Assembly (NCBI GenBank): GCA_947428535.1 | Contig: CANEMG010000057.1 | Location: 1-6,485, forward strand | DNA length: 6,485 nt | From: an uncultured Clostridium sp. | Lineage (GTDB): Bacteria; Bacillota; Clostridia; TANB77; CAG-508 | Direction of reading: 5' to 3' | Shown here: positions 1 through 6,463 of the stretch, piece after piece | Position numbering within the stretch: the first letter of the stretch is position 1 | How the letters are laid out: each line of letters opens with the position of its first letter | Translations under genes and position numbers: made by a program | The notes under the pieces: model-generated | Databases searched by the model: none | The model's input: only the letters and a program-made list of their open reading frames with translations | What the model was told of the DNA's origin: nothing

Positions 1-59
1 ATTAAAGCATAAAAACATTATCTTTATCTTTAATTTTAAATTATAAAAACAAAAATTTT

Positions 60-70
60 CTCACCTCTTT
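60..70 (-). promoter_or_regulatory. Orphan ribosome-binding-site-like sequence
   Basis: On the minus strand this reads AAAGAGGTGAG, a good match to the anti-Shine-Dalgarno complement and very like the site used by the RNA methyltransferase at the right end of the window. No usable reading frame follows at normal spacing: the nearest TTG (52-50) stops after three codons, and the GTG inside the site stops after seven. An ATG at 18-16 is open to the window edge but is about 40 bases away. It may belong to a gene that starts beyond the left edge, to a damaged start, or be chance. Confidence 0.3.
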
Positions 71-101
71 TCTCTATGAAATTTTAATTTTTGATTTTTT
101 T

Positions 102-117
102 GAATCTGAAACGATTC
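102..117. repeat. Small inverted repeat GAATC-N6-GATTC
   Basis: Perfect five-base arms lie six bases apart, within the presumed leader of the leftward transcript from the promoter at 153-181. It could be a regulator site or a weak hairpin. The arms are short enough that chance cannot be excluded in this composition. Confidence 0.3.
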
Positions 118-127
118 TAAGATTTAT

Positions 128-147
128 AAATTTATTGAAATAAATTT
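128..147. repeat. Palindrome at leftward promoter start site (possible operator)
   Basis: Nine-base arms AAATTTATT and AATAAATTT flank a two-base centre (GA at 137-138). The palindrome lies 5 to 25 bases downstream of the leftward -10 box at 153-158, so it covers the expected transcription start near 146. This is a typical place for a repressor operator. The AT-only arms reduce the weight of the match. Confidence 0.4.
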
Positions 148-152
148 GTTCT

Positions 153-181
153 ATAATACTACGTTTTTTTTATTTTGTAAA
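153..181 (-). promoter_or_regulatory. Predicted sigma-A type promoter facing the left edge
   Basis: On the minus strand, TTTACA (181-176) and TATTAT (158-153) are separated by exactly 17 bases, each one mismatch from consensus. The start would fall near 146. Transcription would run leftward out of the window, so the gene it drives is not visible here. Confidence 0.5.
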
Positions 182-218
182 GTACTTTTTAATATTTTTT
201 TCTAATTTAGAACAAAAT

Positions 219-258
219 AAAAAACAAGGCTCCACAAATGGGTGAAACCTTGTTTTTT
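219..258. terminator. Intrinsic terminator, probably bidirectional
   Basis: The outer stem pairs 219-229 (AAAAAACAAGG) with 248-258 (CCTTGTTTTTT). An inner CAC/GTG pairing (233-235 region with 242-244) lies around a small loop, with a short internal mismatch between. The stem is followed by a T tract on the plus strand, and by TTGTTTTTTATTTTG on the minus strand. It sits about 16 bases after the stop of the minus-strand membrane protein gene, so its main role is likely to end that transcript. Confidence 0.8.
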
Positions 259-274
259 TATAGACAAATGAAAT

Positions 275-670
275 TTATTTTATTCTTTTAAAATTCTTTT
301 TTAGATCTTCCTTTCTGTCACTTCCTGTGTCCTTTTCGCCATCAATAATCCTAAACTCATAGTCATATATTTCAAATTCTTCTTCATCCCTATTCTGCTT
401 CAAACGTGAAAAAAATATTGATATCCAAATCTGTAAACTCACTATTATCAGAATTACTCCTAAAAACCTAATTAATGAATAACTTTTGAATATATAACAT
501 TCTACGCACCTTGCTACTCCAGATGCTGCTGATAAAGCTGAAAGAATTGCAACAAAATAGCATAACGGTATACATTCTATTATCCGATTACTTTTTATAT
601 CAGATAACACTTTAACAGCTATTAAAAAAGTTGCAAAAATAAAAATTCCCAAAAACATTTCATATTTCAT
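275..670 (-). CDS. Small unrecognised membrane protein, three predicted TM helices, charged C-terminal tail
   Basis: I do not recognise a family. The 131-residue product has three hydrophobic stretches, at about residues 5-22, 33-54 and 66-88. A highly charged tail follows (SRLKQNRDEEE onward, with many Glu, Asp, Lys and Arg). Basic residues after helix 1 and after helix 3 suggest the N-terminus is outside and the tail is cytoplasmic. Cys33, Cys37, Cys55 and Cys58 form CIPLC and CVEC at opposite ends of helix 2, so they are unlikely to bind one metal together. The ATG is supported by AGGAGG at 683-678 with a seven-base spacer. The gene follows the kinase by about 150 bases but has its own promoter at 795-823, so it can be expressed separately. 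It uses CGG, CGT, CCG, GGC and several AGG codons, which looks slightly richer in GC than its neighbours and may mean a different origin. Being a gene is well supported; function is unknown. Confidence 0.8.
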   Translation of the reverse strand: MKYEMFLGIFIFATFLIAVKVLSDIKSNRIIECIPLCYFVAILSALSAASGVARCVECYIFKSYSLIRFLGVILIIVSLQIWISIFFSRLKQNRDEEEFEIYDYEFRIIDGEKDTGSDRKEDLKKNFKRIK

Positions 671-708
671 AAAAAATCCTCCTGCACATTCATATTTCTG
701 AGTTCCAT
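667..708 (-). other. Possible 13-codon leader ORF overlapping the membrane protein start
   Basis: In the leader of the membrane protein gene, an ATG at 708-706 opens a frame coding MELRNMNVQEDFL. It ends in TGA at 669-667, which overlaps the next gene's start in an ATGA arrangement. The frame contains that gene's own AGGAGG. No convincing ribosome binding site precedes this ATG. The same frame is open further upstream to about 762, but without a good start. It may be a translational-coupling leader or chance. Confidence 0.2.
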
Positions 709-794
709 ATTCACTTTTCGTTTTCGTTTGTCTATTATTTTATCAAATTCAGCAAATGAGCTCTAAATGATAATTATATGATTCTATCTTTATT

Positions 795-823
795 ATTATA
801 TCATGTCTTTACTGCTTTTTCAA
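795..823 (-). promoter_or_regulatory. Strong promoter for the small membrane protein gene, embedded in the kinase stop
   Basis: On the minus strand, TTGAAA (823-818) and a perfect TATAAT (800-795) are 17 bases apart, with a TGA extended -10 (803-801). The -35 box includes the kinase TGA stop codon (822-820). The start would be near 788, giving a leader of almost 120 bases before the ATG at 670. I see no strong hairpin or known riboswitch in that leader (671-788). Confidence 0.7.
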
Positions 824-2325
824 CCTAAGCATGCCACTTCAAAATAAAATTCTACCCCATCTTTTTTATTAATTACGCCATATTTACTTTTATATTTTGT
901 CATTATTGCCTTTACTAAAGAAAGACCTATTCCTGTACCACCTTTTGATCTGTCTCTTGATTCATCAATTTTATAGAATCTTGTCCAAATTCTATTTAAG
1001 TTTTCTTCTTCAATGTTTTTACCAGAATTAAATACAGTAACCCTAATCTTACCTTCTTCTTTTCCTTTTTTTACTGCGATTTTTATTTTCTTTTTTCCAT
1101 TTACTTCTTCTATATTTTTAATTGCATTTGTAAAATAATTTGTTACAACTTGCTCTATATAAAAATCATCTGCATAAACATATATCGGTCCTTTTTCTTT
1201 AAATTCAATTTCTATATTATTTTCTGATAAAAACACTTTAGAATTTTTTACAACTTCATTTATAAGATATACTATATCAAATTTAGTATCATTAAATTTT
1301 CTATCCTCATATTCTAACTTCATAAGTTCTAATAATCTTTTTACTAGCTTGTCCATTTTATTTGCTTCATCTAAAATAACATCTGCATAAAATTTTCTAT
1401 TTTCTTCATCTGAATTAACATTCTCTACTAACCCTTCTGCATAACCTTGTATTAAAGAAATTGGAGTTTTTAATTCGTGTGAAACATCTGAAATAAATTG
1501 TTTTCTCATTTCATCTATTTTAGATTTTTCTTCTATATCTCTTTCAAGCTCACTGTTATTTAATTTTAATCTATGAATAGTTTCTTCTAATTTGTCAGAC
1601 AAAATATTTATGCTCTTTCCTAGCTCATCAATTTCATCTTGACTATCATTTATTCTATATTTTCTTTTAAAATTAAGATTTGTCATTTCATTTGCGATAT
1701 CATTTAATTCTTCTATAGGCTTAGTAAATCTTTGGGTAATAAAGGTAATTGCAATTCCTCCGAGTGTAACAGCTGCCATTCCCATTACAATTATAAATTT
1801 ATTAGAAATATCTGCACTCTCCTGAATTGGCGTTACTGGCATTCTTATATAAAGATTATTTTGATTATTTAAAACAGCTGATAAAAGAACATATGTTATA
1901 TCATTTCTTTTATCATTTATTTTTCTAATATTATTTCTCCCCTGTGAATACATAAGATCAGATTTATTAAAAATACTATAATTAATATCATATTTTACTT
2001 CATTAATATTTCCAAATTCAGATAAAAAGTTCTTATTAGTTGCATAAACTGTTCCTTCATTATTTAGTATTAATATTTCAAAGCTATTGTTTACTGATAT
2101 CTTTTCTAATTCTAATTCATATTTCTCTTGTTCATTTGAAAGAAGATCTATATTTTCATTTATGTAATTGTATGTATCTACTAAAACTTCTTTTTTTGAA
2201 TAGTAATATAATGCTTCTAATACTGCATTATTAATTATTACAAAAAATGCAATAATCATAAAAATAACTACACACAAAGTAAGAAAAAGTTTTGCACGAA
2301 CAGATTTTAATACTTTTTTTAACAT
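820..2325 (-). CDS. Membrane sensor histidine kinase of a two-component system
   Basis: This 501-residue kinase of the EnvZ/PhoR type senses an unknown external signal, autophosphorylates on His and passes phosphate to a response regulator. In order it shows: TM helix 1 (about 12-33); an external region of about 140 residues (34-175) with a PAS- or Cache-like stretch around FEILILNNEGTVYATN; TM helix 2 (about 177-197); HAMP (about 198-250); a HisKA dimerisation domain with SDVSHELKTP, phospho-acceptor His283; and an ATPase domain with the N box (QVVTNYFTNAIKNI, 392-405), a G1-like NSG (433-435), RFYKID and GGTGIGLSL (462-470). The G1 box has Asn where many kinases have Asp; from memory this also occurs in related clostridial kinases. 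The frame is intact. It starts nine bases after the regulator gene's stop codon, with only a weak Shine-Dalgarno (AAGTAGG), which suggests one operon and translational coupling. The partner gene carries a stop codon, so this kinase may lack a functional target. Confidence 0.93.
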   Translation of the reverse strand: MLKKVLKSVRAKLFLTLCVVIFMIIAFFVIINNAVLEALYYYSKKEVLVDTYNYINENIDLLSNEQEKYELELEKISVNNSFEILILNNEGTVYATNKNFLSEFGNINEVKYDINYSIFNKSDLMYSQGRNNIRKINDKRNDITYVLLSAVLNNQNNLYIRMPVTPIQESADISNKFIIVMGMAAVTLGGIAITFITQRFTKPIEELNDIANEMTNLNFKRKYRINDSQDEIDELGKSINILSDKLEETIHRLKLNNSELERDIEEKSKIDEMRKQFISDVSHELKTPISLIQGYAEGLVENVNSDEENRKFYADVILDEANKMDKLVKRLLELMKLEYEDRKFNDTKFDIVYLINEVVKNSKVFLSENNIEIEFKEKGPIYVYADDFYIEQVVTNYFTNAIKNIEEVNGKKKIKIAVKKGKEEGKIRVTVFNSGKNIEEENLNRIWTRFYKIDESRDRSKGGTGIGLSLVKAIMTKYKSKYGVINKKDGVEFYFEVACLG

Positions 2326-2334
2326 TTTAAAAAC

Positions 2335-3015
2335 CTACTTTATTTCAAATTTATATCCTATACCTCTTATTGTTTGTATATGTTTTCCTTTTTTACCTAA
2401 CTTATGTCTTATTTTTTTTATGTGACTATCAATAGTTCTAGAATCTCCATAGTAATCATAATTCCATACAGTATTTAAAATTTTATCTCTTGACAAGGCT
2501 ATATTTTCATTATCTAATAAATACTTTAAAAGTTCATATTCTCTGAAACTTAGTTCTACTTGTTTTCCATCTACTGTAACTGTTCTTCCCTCATCATCAA
2601 TAACAATTCCATCATAACTTTTTAATTCCTTTTCATCTGGCTGTGTTCTTTTTAATATAGCTTCTACTCTTGCTACCAATATTTTAGGACTAAATGGTTT
2701 TGTTATATATTCATCAACCCCAAGTTCAAATCCAAATAATTCATCGTTTTCTTCCGCTCTAGCTGTAAGCATTACAATTGGCAAATTTTTATTTTCTTGT
2801 CTGATTTGGCGAAGAACAGACCATCCATCTAGTTTTGGCATCATAACATCTAGTAATATTAAGCTTATTTTTTCTTTATTTTCTTGATATATAGATAATG
2901 CTTTTTCTCCATCTTCTGCTTCTAATATATTATAATTCTTTTGTATTAAAAAATCTTTAATTAATTTTCTCATTCTTTATTCATCATCTACTACTAAAAT
3001 TGTTACATCTGCCAT
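2335..3015 (-). pseudogene. OmpR/PhoB-family response regulator interrupted by in-frame TAA at codon 13
   Basis: The natural frame starts at ATG 3015-3013 and reads MADVTILVVDDE, then TAA (2977-2979), then RMRKLIKDFLI onward to TAG at 2335-2337. Without that stop it would be 226 codons, the usual family length. The receiver domain has the acidic pair Asp10-Asp11, phospho-acceptor Asp56 (LLDVMMPKLDG), Thr84 and Lys106 (ITKPFSP), followed by an OmpR-type winged helix (about 130-226, with ELLKYLLDNE, SRTIDSHIKKIRHKLG and TIRGIGYKFE). The residue before RMRKLI is usually Glu, Lys or Gln; all three are one substitution away from TAA. Translation could restart at ATG 2973-2971, two codons after the stop, giving 212 residues. 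That form lacks the first beta strand and the Mg2+-binding acidic pair, so normal phosphorylation is unlikely, although the DNA-binding domain is complete. It lies between the peptidase and its cognate kinase. A sequencing error is possible. Confidence 0.85.
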
Positions 3016-3022
3016 ATCAATC

Positions 3023-3027
3023 CCTCC
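3023..3027 (-). promoter_or_regulatory. Ribosome binding site fixing the true response regulator start
   Basis: GGAGG lies seven bases before ATG 3015-3013. It shows that translation begins upstream of the stop codon at 2977-2979. The only later ATG in frame (2973-2971) has no such site before it, since its upstream sequence encodes VVDDE-stop-R. Confidence 0.85.
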
Positions 3028-3080
3028 AAATATATATTACATTTTCTTTATATAATATTATTATGTTTTTTGTGTGAAAT

Positions 3081-4853
3081 TTAAGCATCTAATAAACTTT
3101 TTAATTCATTTAAATTTTTCTCAAAATATTTAAATGCAATTTCATATGTTTCTGGTTTTTCTAAATCAACATCAACTGATTTTAGTAATGTTAAAGAATC
3201 TTTTGCTCCACCTTGACTTAACATATTTATATATTTTTGAACATAACCTTTTTCACCTGATAATATTTTACTTGCAATTGCAATTGCTGATATGATACCT
3301 GTTGAATATTTATAAACATAAAAACATCTATAAAAATGTGGTATTCTTGCCCATTCATATTTTATAAGGTCATCAACTATTGCTGATTCACCAAAATATT
3401 TTTTAACAAGTTCAAAATAAATTTCATTTAAATTATCTGATGTTAAACTTTCTCCATTTTCAATTTTTGAATGCACTTCTTTTTCAAATTCTGCAAACAT
3501 TGTTTGCCTTATTAAAGTTGCTCTTATCATATCTAATTGTTCATTTATTAATGCTACTTTTTTACTTTTATCTTGCTCCTTATTTATTAAATAATTTGCA
3601 AGTATTATTTCATTTACTGTTGATGCAACTTCTGCAACCATTATTGTATAATTTGCATTTATTATATTTTGATTTTTACTTGAATAATAACTATGCATAG
3701 AATGTCCAAGTTCGTGAGCTATTGTTGATACATCTCTTGAAGAATTTACATAGTTTAATAAGACAAATGGATGTACTGTATGAATTCCCATGCTATATGC
3801 TCCCCCCATTTTATTATCTTTTGTATATACATCTAACCAATTATTCTCGAAAGCACAATTTAACATTTCTGTATATTCTTTTCCCATTGGAGATAATGCA
3901 TCTAACACTATATTTTTAGCTTCAGAATATTCTATTTTTTTATCTTCTGTATCTAAAGTATTTACATATACATCATACATATGAACTTTTTCTTTGTTTA
4001 AAAGCTTTGCTTTTAACTTTACATATTCATAATTTAAATATAAATTTTTATTAACCTCATCTAATAAAGTTTCATATACTCCTGTATTTGAGTCATCATG
4101 ATTTGTAGCTTGATCTAATGAAGATTTATAGTTTCTTAATTTAGCAGAAATAACTCTTTGTTTTACTCTTGACAAATATAATTCTGTTATTGTGTTAATA
4201 TGTTTTTTATATAAAGTATACATAGACTCAAAAGCTTGTTTTCTAATACTTTCATTTTTATTCATTAAATATTCTGAATATAATGCTTGTGTCATTTTTA
4301 AACTTTTTCCATTCTCATCAATTATATCTTGATATTCAAATTCTGTGTTTGTAAAAATATCATAAGCATTTTCATTTGCAGAAAAAATTTCTGAATATCC
4401 TGCTAAAACTGCTTCTACCTCTTCACTTAAAATATGTTTTTTTTCTTTAATTATATCTTTTATAGTTTTTTCATATTCTTTCATCCTGCTATCTTTTAAA
4501 TATTCTTCTAATCTTTCATCTTCAATTTTACTCATTTCTGGTGATATAAAACTTTCTGCTTCTGAAAAATCTGTAGTAATATTTTGAATTCTTTTATATA
4601 ATTTCATACTTTCTTGATTACTCATATCTTGATTATATTTAAGCATTGCATATGCATATACTCTTTCATGTAGTTCTAATGCTTTTTCTACGTTTTTATA
4701 GCAGTTATAGACATTTTCTACACTATTATTTAATTTTCCTTTGTACTGTTTTATCTCATCAATTAAATTATAAAGTTCCTTTATTGTACTTTCTAATAAT
4801 TCTTCATCTTCAAAAATTTCCTTTAAATTCCATTCTAATTTGTTATTTTCCAT
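3081..4853 (-). CDS. pepF: Oligoendopeptidase F, M3-family zinc metallopeptidase
   Basis: This 590-residue cytoplasmic enzyme is expected to cleave short and medium peptides internally, in peptide turnover or nutrition. The zinc site is clear: HELGH at residues 380-384 within STIAHELGHSMHS, and the third ligand Glu408 in MVAEVASTVNE. The substrate-binding GGAYSMG (350-356) and HPFVLLNY (361-368) stretches before it are typical of PepF, as is a helical N-terminal half (about 1-200, with the oligopeptidase F N-terminal domain around 110-185). No signal peptide is visible. Length agrees with the family (about 600). The ATG follows AGGAG with a five-base spacer, and a promoter lies just upstream (4879-4908). 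The regulator frame follows 65 bases after the stop with no terminator between, so read-through into the two-component genes is possible. Confidence 0.95.
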   Translation of the reverse strand: MENNKLEWNLKEIFEDEELLESTIKELYNLIDEIKQYKGKLNNSVENVYNCYKNVEKALELHERVYAYAMLKYNQDMSNQESMKLYKRIQNITTDFSEAESFISPEMSKIEDERLEEYLKDSRMKEYEKTIKDIIKEKKHILSEEVEAVLAGYSEIFSANENAYDIFTNTEFEYQDIIDENGKSLKMTQALYSEYLMNKNESIRKQAFESMYTLYKKHINTITELYLSRVKQRVISAKLRNYKSSLDQATNHDDSNTGVYETLLDEVNKNLYLNYEYVKLKAKLLNKEKVHMYDVYVNTLDTEDKKIEYSEAKNIVLDALSPMGKEYTEMLNCAFENNWLDVYTKDNKMGGAYSMGIHTVHPFVLLNYVNSSRDVSTIAHELGHSMHSYYSSKNQNIINANYTIMVAEVASTVNEIILANYLINKEQDKSKKVALINEQLDMIRATLIRQTMFAEFEKEVHSKIENGESLTSDNLNEIYFELVKKYFGESAIVDDLIKYEWARIPHFYRCFYVYKYSTGIISAIAIASKILSGEKGYVQKYINMLSQGGAKDSLTLLKSVDVDLEKPETYEIAFKYFEKNLNELKSLLDA

Positions 4854-4878
4854 ATTTTCTCCTAAAATTTTTTTCTAT

Positions 4879-4908
4879 ATTTTATCATAGTTTTTACATA
4901 ATGGGCAA
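4879..4908 (-). promoter_or_regulatory. Predicted promoter for oligoendopeptidase F
   Basis: On the minus strand, TTGCCC (4908-4903) and TAAAAT (4884-4879) are 18 bases apart, with an extended TGA before the -10 (4887-4885). The start would be near 4872, leaving a leader of about 20 bases with AGGAG. It is divergent from, and close to, the promoter of the DUF4364 gene. Confidence 0.55.
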
Positions 4909-4914
4909 TAAATA

Positions 4915-4942
4915 TTTACTTTTGTAATTTATGTGATATAAT
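4915..4942 (+). promoter_or_regulatory. Predicted promoter for the DUF4364 gene
   Basis: TTTACT (4915-4920) and a perfect TATAAT (4937-4942) are 16 bases apart, with a TGA extended -10 (4934-4936). The start would be near 4949, just before the ribosome binding site. The two back-to-back promoters overlap within about 65 bases, so one protein binding here could affect both. Confidence 0.65.
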
Positions 4943-4960
4943 ATAAATATCTTAAAAGCA

Positions 4961-4966
4961 AGGAGG
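4961..4966 (+). promoter_or_regulatory. Ribosome binding site supporting a TTG start
   Basis: A perfect AGGAGG lies seven bases before TTG 4974-4976. No ATG follows near it in this frame, so TTG is the best start for the DUF4364 gene. Confidence 0.85.
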
Positions 4967-4973
4967 CTCTAAT

Positions 4974-5513
4974 TTGAAACTGAATTCTGATGAACAAACT
5001 TTAGCAGAAAGTAAGATATTACTTTTATATATTCTAAAAAAAGTTGCTAAACCAATTTCTCATAATGAGCTTTTAGAGCTAGTTTTATCTATTGTAGATA
5101 TGAATTATTTCTATTTTGAACAATTTTTATTAGATTTATTAGAAGATAATTATATTATAAAATATCAAAGTGAAAATGTAGATATATATGAAATAACAGA
5201 TGAAGGAAAAAATGCTATTGAGCTTACAATAGACATTGTTCCAGGAATATTAAAATTACAAATTGATAGCAAATTTAAAGAAAATTTAGAAACTGTAAAA
5301 GATAAATTTTCTATTTCTGCTGAATATACTCCACTCACAGAGAAATCTTTTGCTGTAAGATGTAAAATAGTTGAAAATAATGTTACTATTTTTGATCTTC
5401 AAGCTCATGCTGGTTCAAAATCACAAGCAAAAAAAATTGTAGAAAACTGGAATACTAATGCAACAGAAATTTATCCAAAAGTTTTAGAACTCTTAATTAA
5501 TGAAGAAAAATAG
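4974..5513 (+). CDS. DUF4364 family protein with N-terminal winged helix
   Basis: The 179-residue product resembles DUF4364, a small uncharacterised family that I know mostly from Clostridia. Residues about 12-75 look like a winged helix: KILLLYILKKV, then NELLELVLSI, MNYFYFEQFLLDLLEDNYI and YEITDEGKNAIEL. The C-terminal half (about 85-179) has alternating strands ending in FAVRCKIVENNVTIFDLQAHAGSKSQAKKIVENWNTNATEIYPKVLELL, which matches the family's usual ending. A DNA-binding or regulatory role is plausible from the fold, but the target is unknown. The start is TTG, fixed by AGGAGG. The gene is divergent from pepF and convergent with the RNA methyltransferase, so it is probably transcribed alone. 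No TM segment or signal peptide is visible. Confidence 0.85.
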   Translation: MKLNSDEQTLAESKILLLYILKKVAKPISHNELLELVLSIVDMNYFYFEQFLLDLLEDNYIIKYQSENVDIYEITDEGKNAIELTIDIVPGILKLQIDSKFKENLETVKDKFSISAEYTPLTEKSFAVRCKIVENNVTIFDLQAHAGSKSQAKKIVENWNTNATEIYPKVLELLINEEK

Positions 5514-5555
5514 TGGATGATAAGTTTATAATTCTTAATCATCCACTAATTTTTT
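5511..5555. terminator. Bidirectional intrinsic terminator between convergent genes
   Basis: Eleven bases (TAGTGGATGAT, 5511-5521) pair perfectly with 5538-5548. A further AAG/CTT pairing across a bulge extends the stem, and the loop is AT-rich. ATTTTTT follows on the plus strand, and ATTTTTCTTC on the minus strand. The left arm begins with the TAG stop of the DUF4364 gene. It also lies about 35 bases after the end of the methyltransferase gene, so one hairpin serves both. Confidence 0.9.
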
Positions 5556-5583
5556 ATTATTTATAGAAAAATAGTCTTAGCAA

Positions 5584-6378
5584 CTACTTTCCCAAATTGG
5601 ACATTCTATATGCTTCATATAAAATAATACTTGTTGCAACTGCTGCATTTAAGCTTTCTGTTTTTCCTATCATAGGAATTTTTATTCTTTCAGTAGCTTC
5701 TTTTAAAACTTCGTTTGATACTCCATTTGATTCATTTCCTATAACAATAGCAGATTTCGTATAATCTACATCATATATACTTTTATCAGTTTTTAAGTCT
5801 GTTGCATATACTGTTATTTTATGCTTTTTTAATTGTTTTATTGTTTTTACCAAATCATCTGTCTCTATCACTTTCACTCTGAAAATAGCACCCATTGTAG
5901 AACGTACTACTTTTAAATTATATACATCTGCACTTCCCTTTGAAACTATTATTTGTTTTATATTTAAACTATCTGCTGTTCTTAAAATTGTTCCCATATT
6001 CCCAGGATCTTGAATATTATCAAGTACTAAATATATTTCATTATTATAATCTATTGTATTTTCGTTATTTTCTGGTTTCTCTAAAATAGCCATTATCCCT
6101 TGAGGATTTATAACATCAGTAATTGTATTAAATATTTTTTCAGAAACATAAATACAATCTAATTTAGCTATTTCATACATTAAATCACTTGGAATGCTAC
6201 CTTGATTTTTACAATCATCACAAATAATAACAGATTTAATTTTAGCTTTTTCTTCTAAAGCTTCTGCTATCATTTTTGTTCCTTCTACAATAAATTCTCT
6301 ATACTCATCTCTATATTTCTTTTCTTTTAATTTCTTAATATGTTTAATGGTTTCATTATCTTTACTTGTAATTGTCAT
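5584..6378 (-). CDS. SpoU/TrmH-family RNA 2'-O-methyltransferase
   Basis: This 264-residue SAM-dependent enzyme probably methylates a ribose 2'-OH in rRNA or tRNA. It resembles the YsgA/RlmB branch of the SPOUT superfamily. The N-terminal substrate-binding domain covers about 1-100 (KYRDEYREFIVEGTKMIAEAL). The catalytic knot domain carries motif 1 (LDNIQDPGNMGTILRTADS, 119-137, with Asn127 and Arg133), RSTMGAIFR (159-167), motif 2 (IGNESNGVSNEV, 213-224) and motif 3 (IPMIGKTESLNAAVATSIILYEA). All expected motifs are present and the length is normal. I choose ATG 6378-6376 rather than the GTG at 6387, because that GTG is part of the ribosome binding site AAGGTGAG and because MTITSKDN agrees with how family members usually begin. 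The exact RNA target cannot be told from sequence. It probably has its own promoter in 6388-6485. Confidence 0.93.
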   Translation of the reverse strand: MTITSKDNETIKHIKKLKEKKYRDEYREFIVEGTKMIAEALEEKAKIKSVIICDDCKNQGSIPSDLMYEIAKLDCIYVSEKIFNTITDVINPQGIMAILEKPENNENTIDYNNEIYLVLDNIQDPGNMGTILRTADSLNIKQIIVSKGSADVYNLKVVRSTMGAIFRVKVIETDDLVKTIKQLKKHKITVYATDLKTDKSIYDVDYTKSAIVIGNESNGVSNEVLKEATERIKIPMIGKTESLNAAVATSIILYEAYRMSNLGK

Positions 6379-6382
6379 TTTT

Positions 6383-6390
6383 CTCACCTT
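6383..6390 (-). promoter_or_regulatory. Ribosome binding site deciding the methyltransferase start
   Basis: AAGGTGAG lies four bases before ATG 6378-6376. The GTG inside it (6387-6385) opens the same frame three codons earlier, but it has no Shine-Dalgarno of its own. Confidence 0.8.
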
Positions 6391-6405
6391 TTATACTTTT
6401 TTATT

Positions 6406-6414
6406 ATTTTATCA
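6406..6414 (-). promoter_or_regulatory. Possible extended -10 promoter for the methyltransferase
   Basis: TGA followed by TAAAAT reads leftward, the same TATGATAAAATA context as the pepF promoter and at a similar distance from the start codon. No good -35 box is seen. A second TATAAT at 6457-6452 is an alternative, with TTAACA at 6483-6478, but its 20-base spacing is too long. Confidence 0.35.
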
Positions 6415-6463
6415 TAAATTTATTTTTTTTATACTTATTTAATAATTTTTTATTATACTTTCC

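Noticed and set aside
671..794. Riboswitch or terminator in the long leader of the membrane protein gene
   Set aside because: I found no stable hairpin with a T tract and no conserved riboswitch core; only short AT-rich pairings are visible.
2040..2234. Plus-strand open frame opposite the kinase
   Set aside because: Its Leu/Ile/His-rich product is an antisense shadow of the kinase coding frame, without a ribosome binding site.
2977..2979. TAA read as an amino acid (changed genetic code) in the response regulator
   Set aside because: The membrane protein gene (275-277) and pepF (3081-3083) both end in TAA at the expected places, and no other gene here has an internal TAA, so TAA is a stop in this organism.
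3016..3080. Promoter with direct TAATAT repeats before the response regulator
   Set aside because: TTCACA and several TATTAT/TATATA-like boxes exist, but none at a convincing spacing, and TAATAT repeats are expected by chance in such AT-rich DNA.
3440..3984. Plus-strand open frames opposite pepF
   Set aside because: They overlap a fully conserved M3 peptidase frame on the other strand and have low-complexity Leu/Tyr-rich translations with no start signals.
4646..4927. Plus-strand open frame across the pepF start and intergenic region
   Set aside because: It is antisense to the pepF N-terminus and runs through both predicted promoters; it has no ribosome binding site and no family resemblance.
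6379..6387. GTG at 6387 as the start of the methyltransferase
   Set aside because: That GTG is inside the Shine-Dalgarno AAGGTGAG; the ATG at 6378 has correct spacing and gives a family-typical N-terminus.
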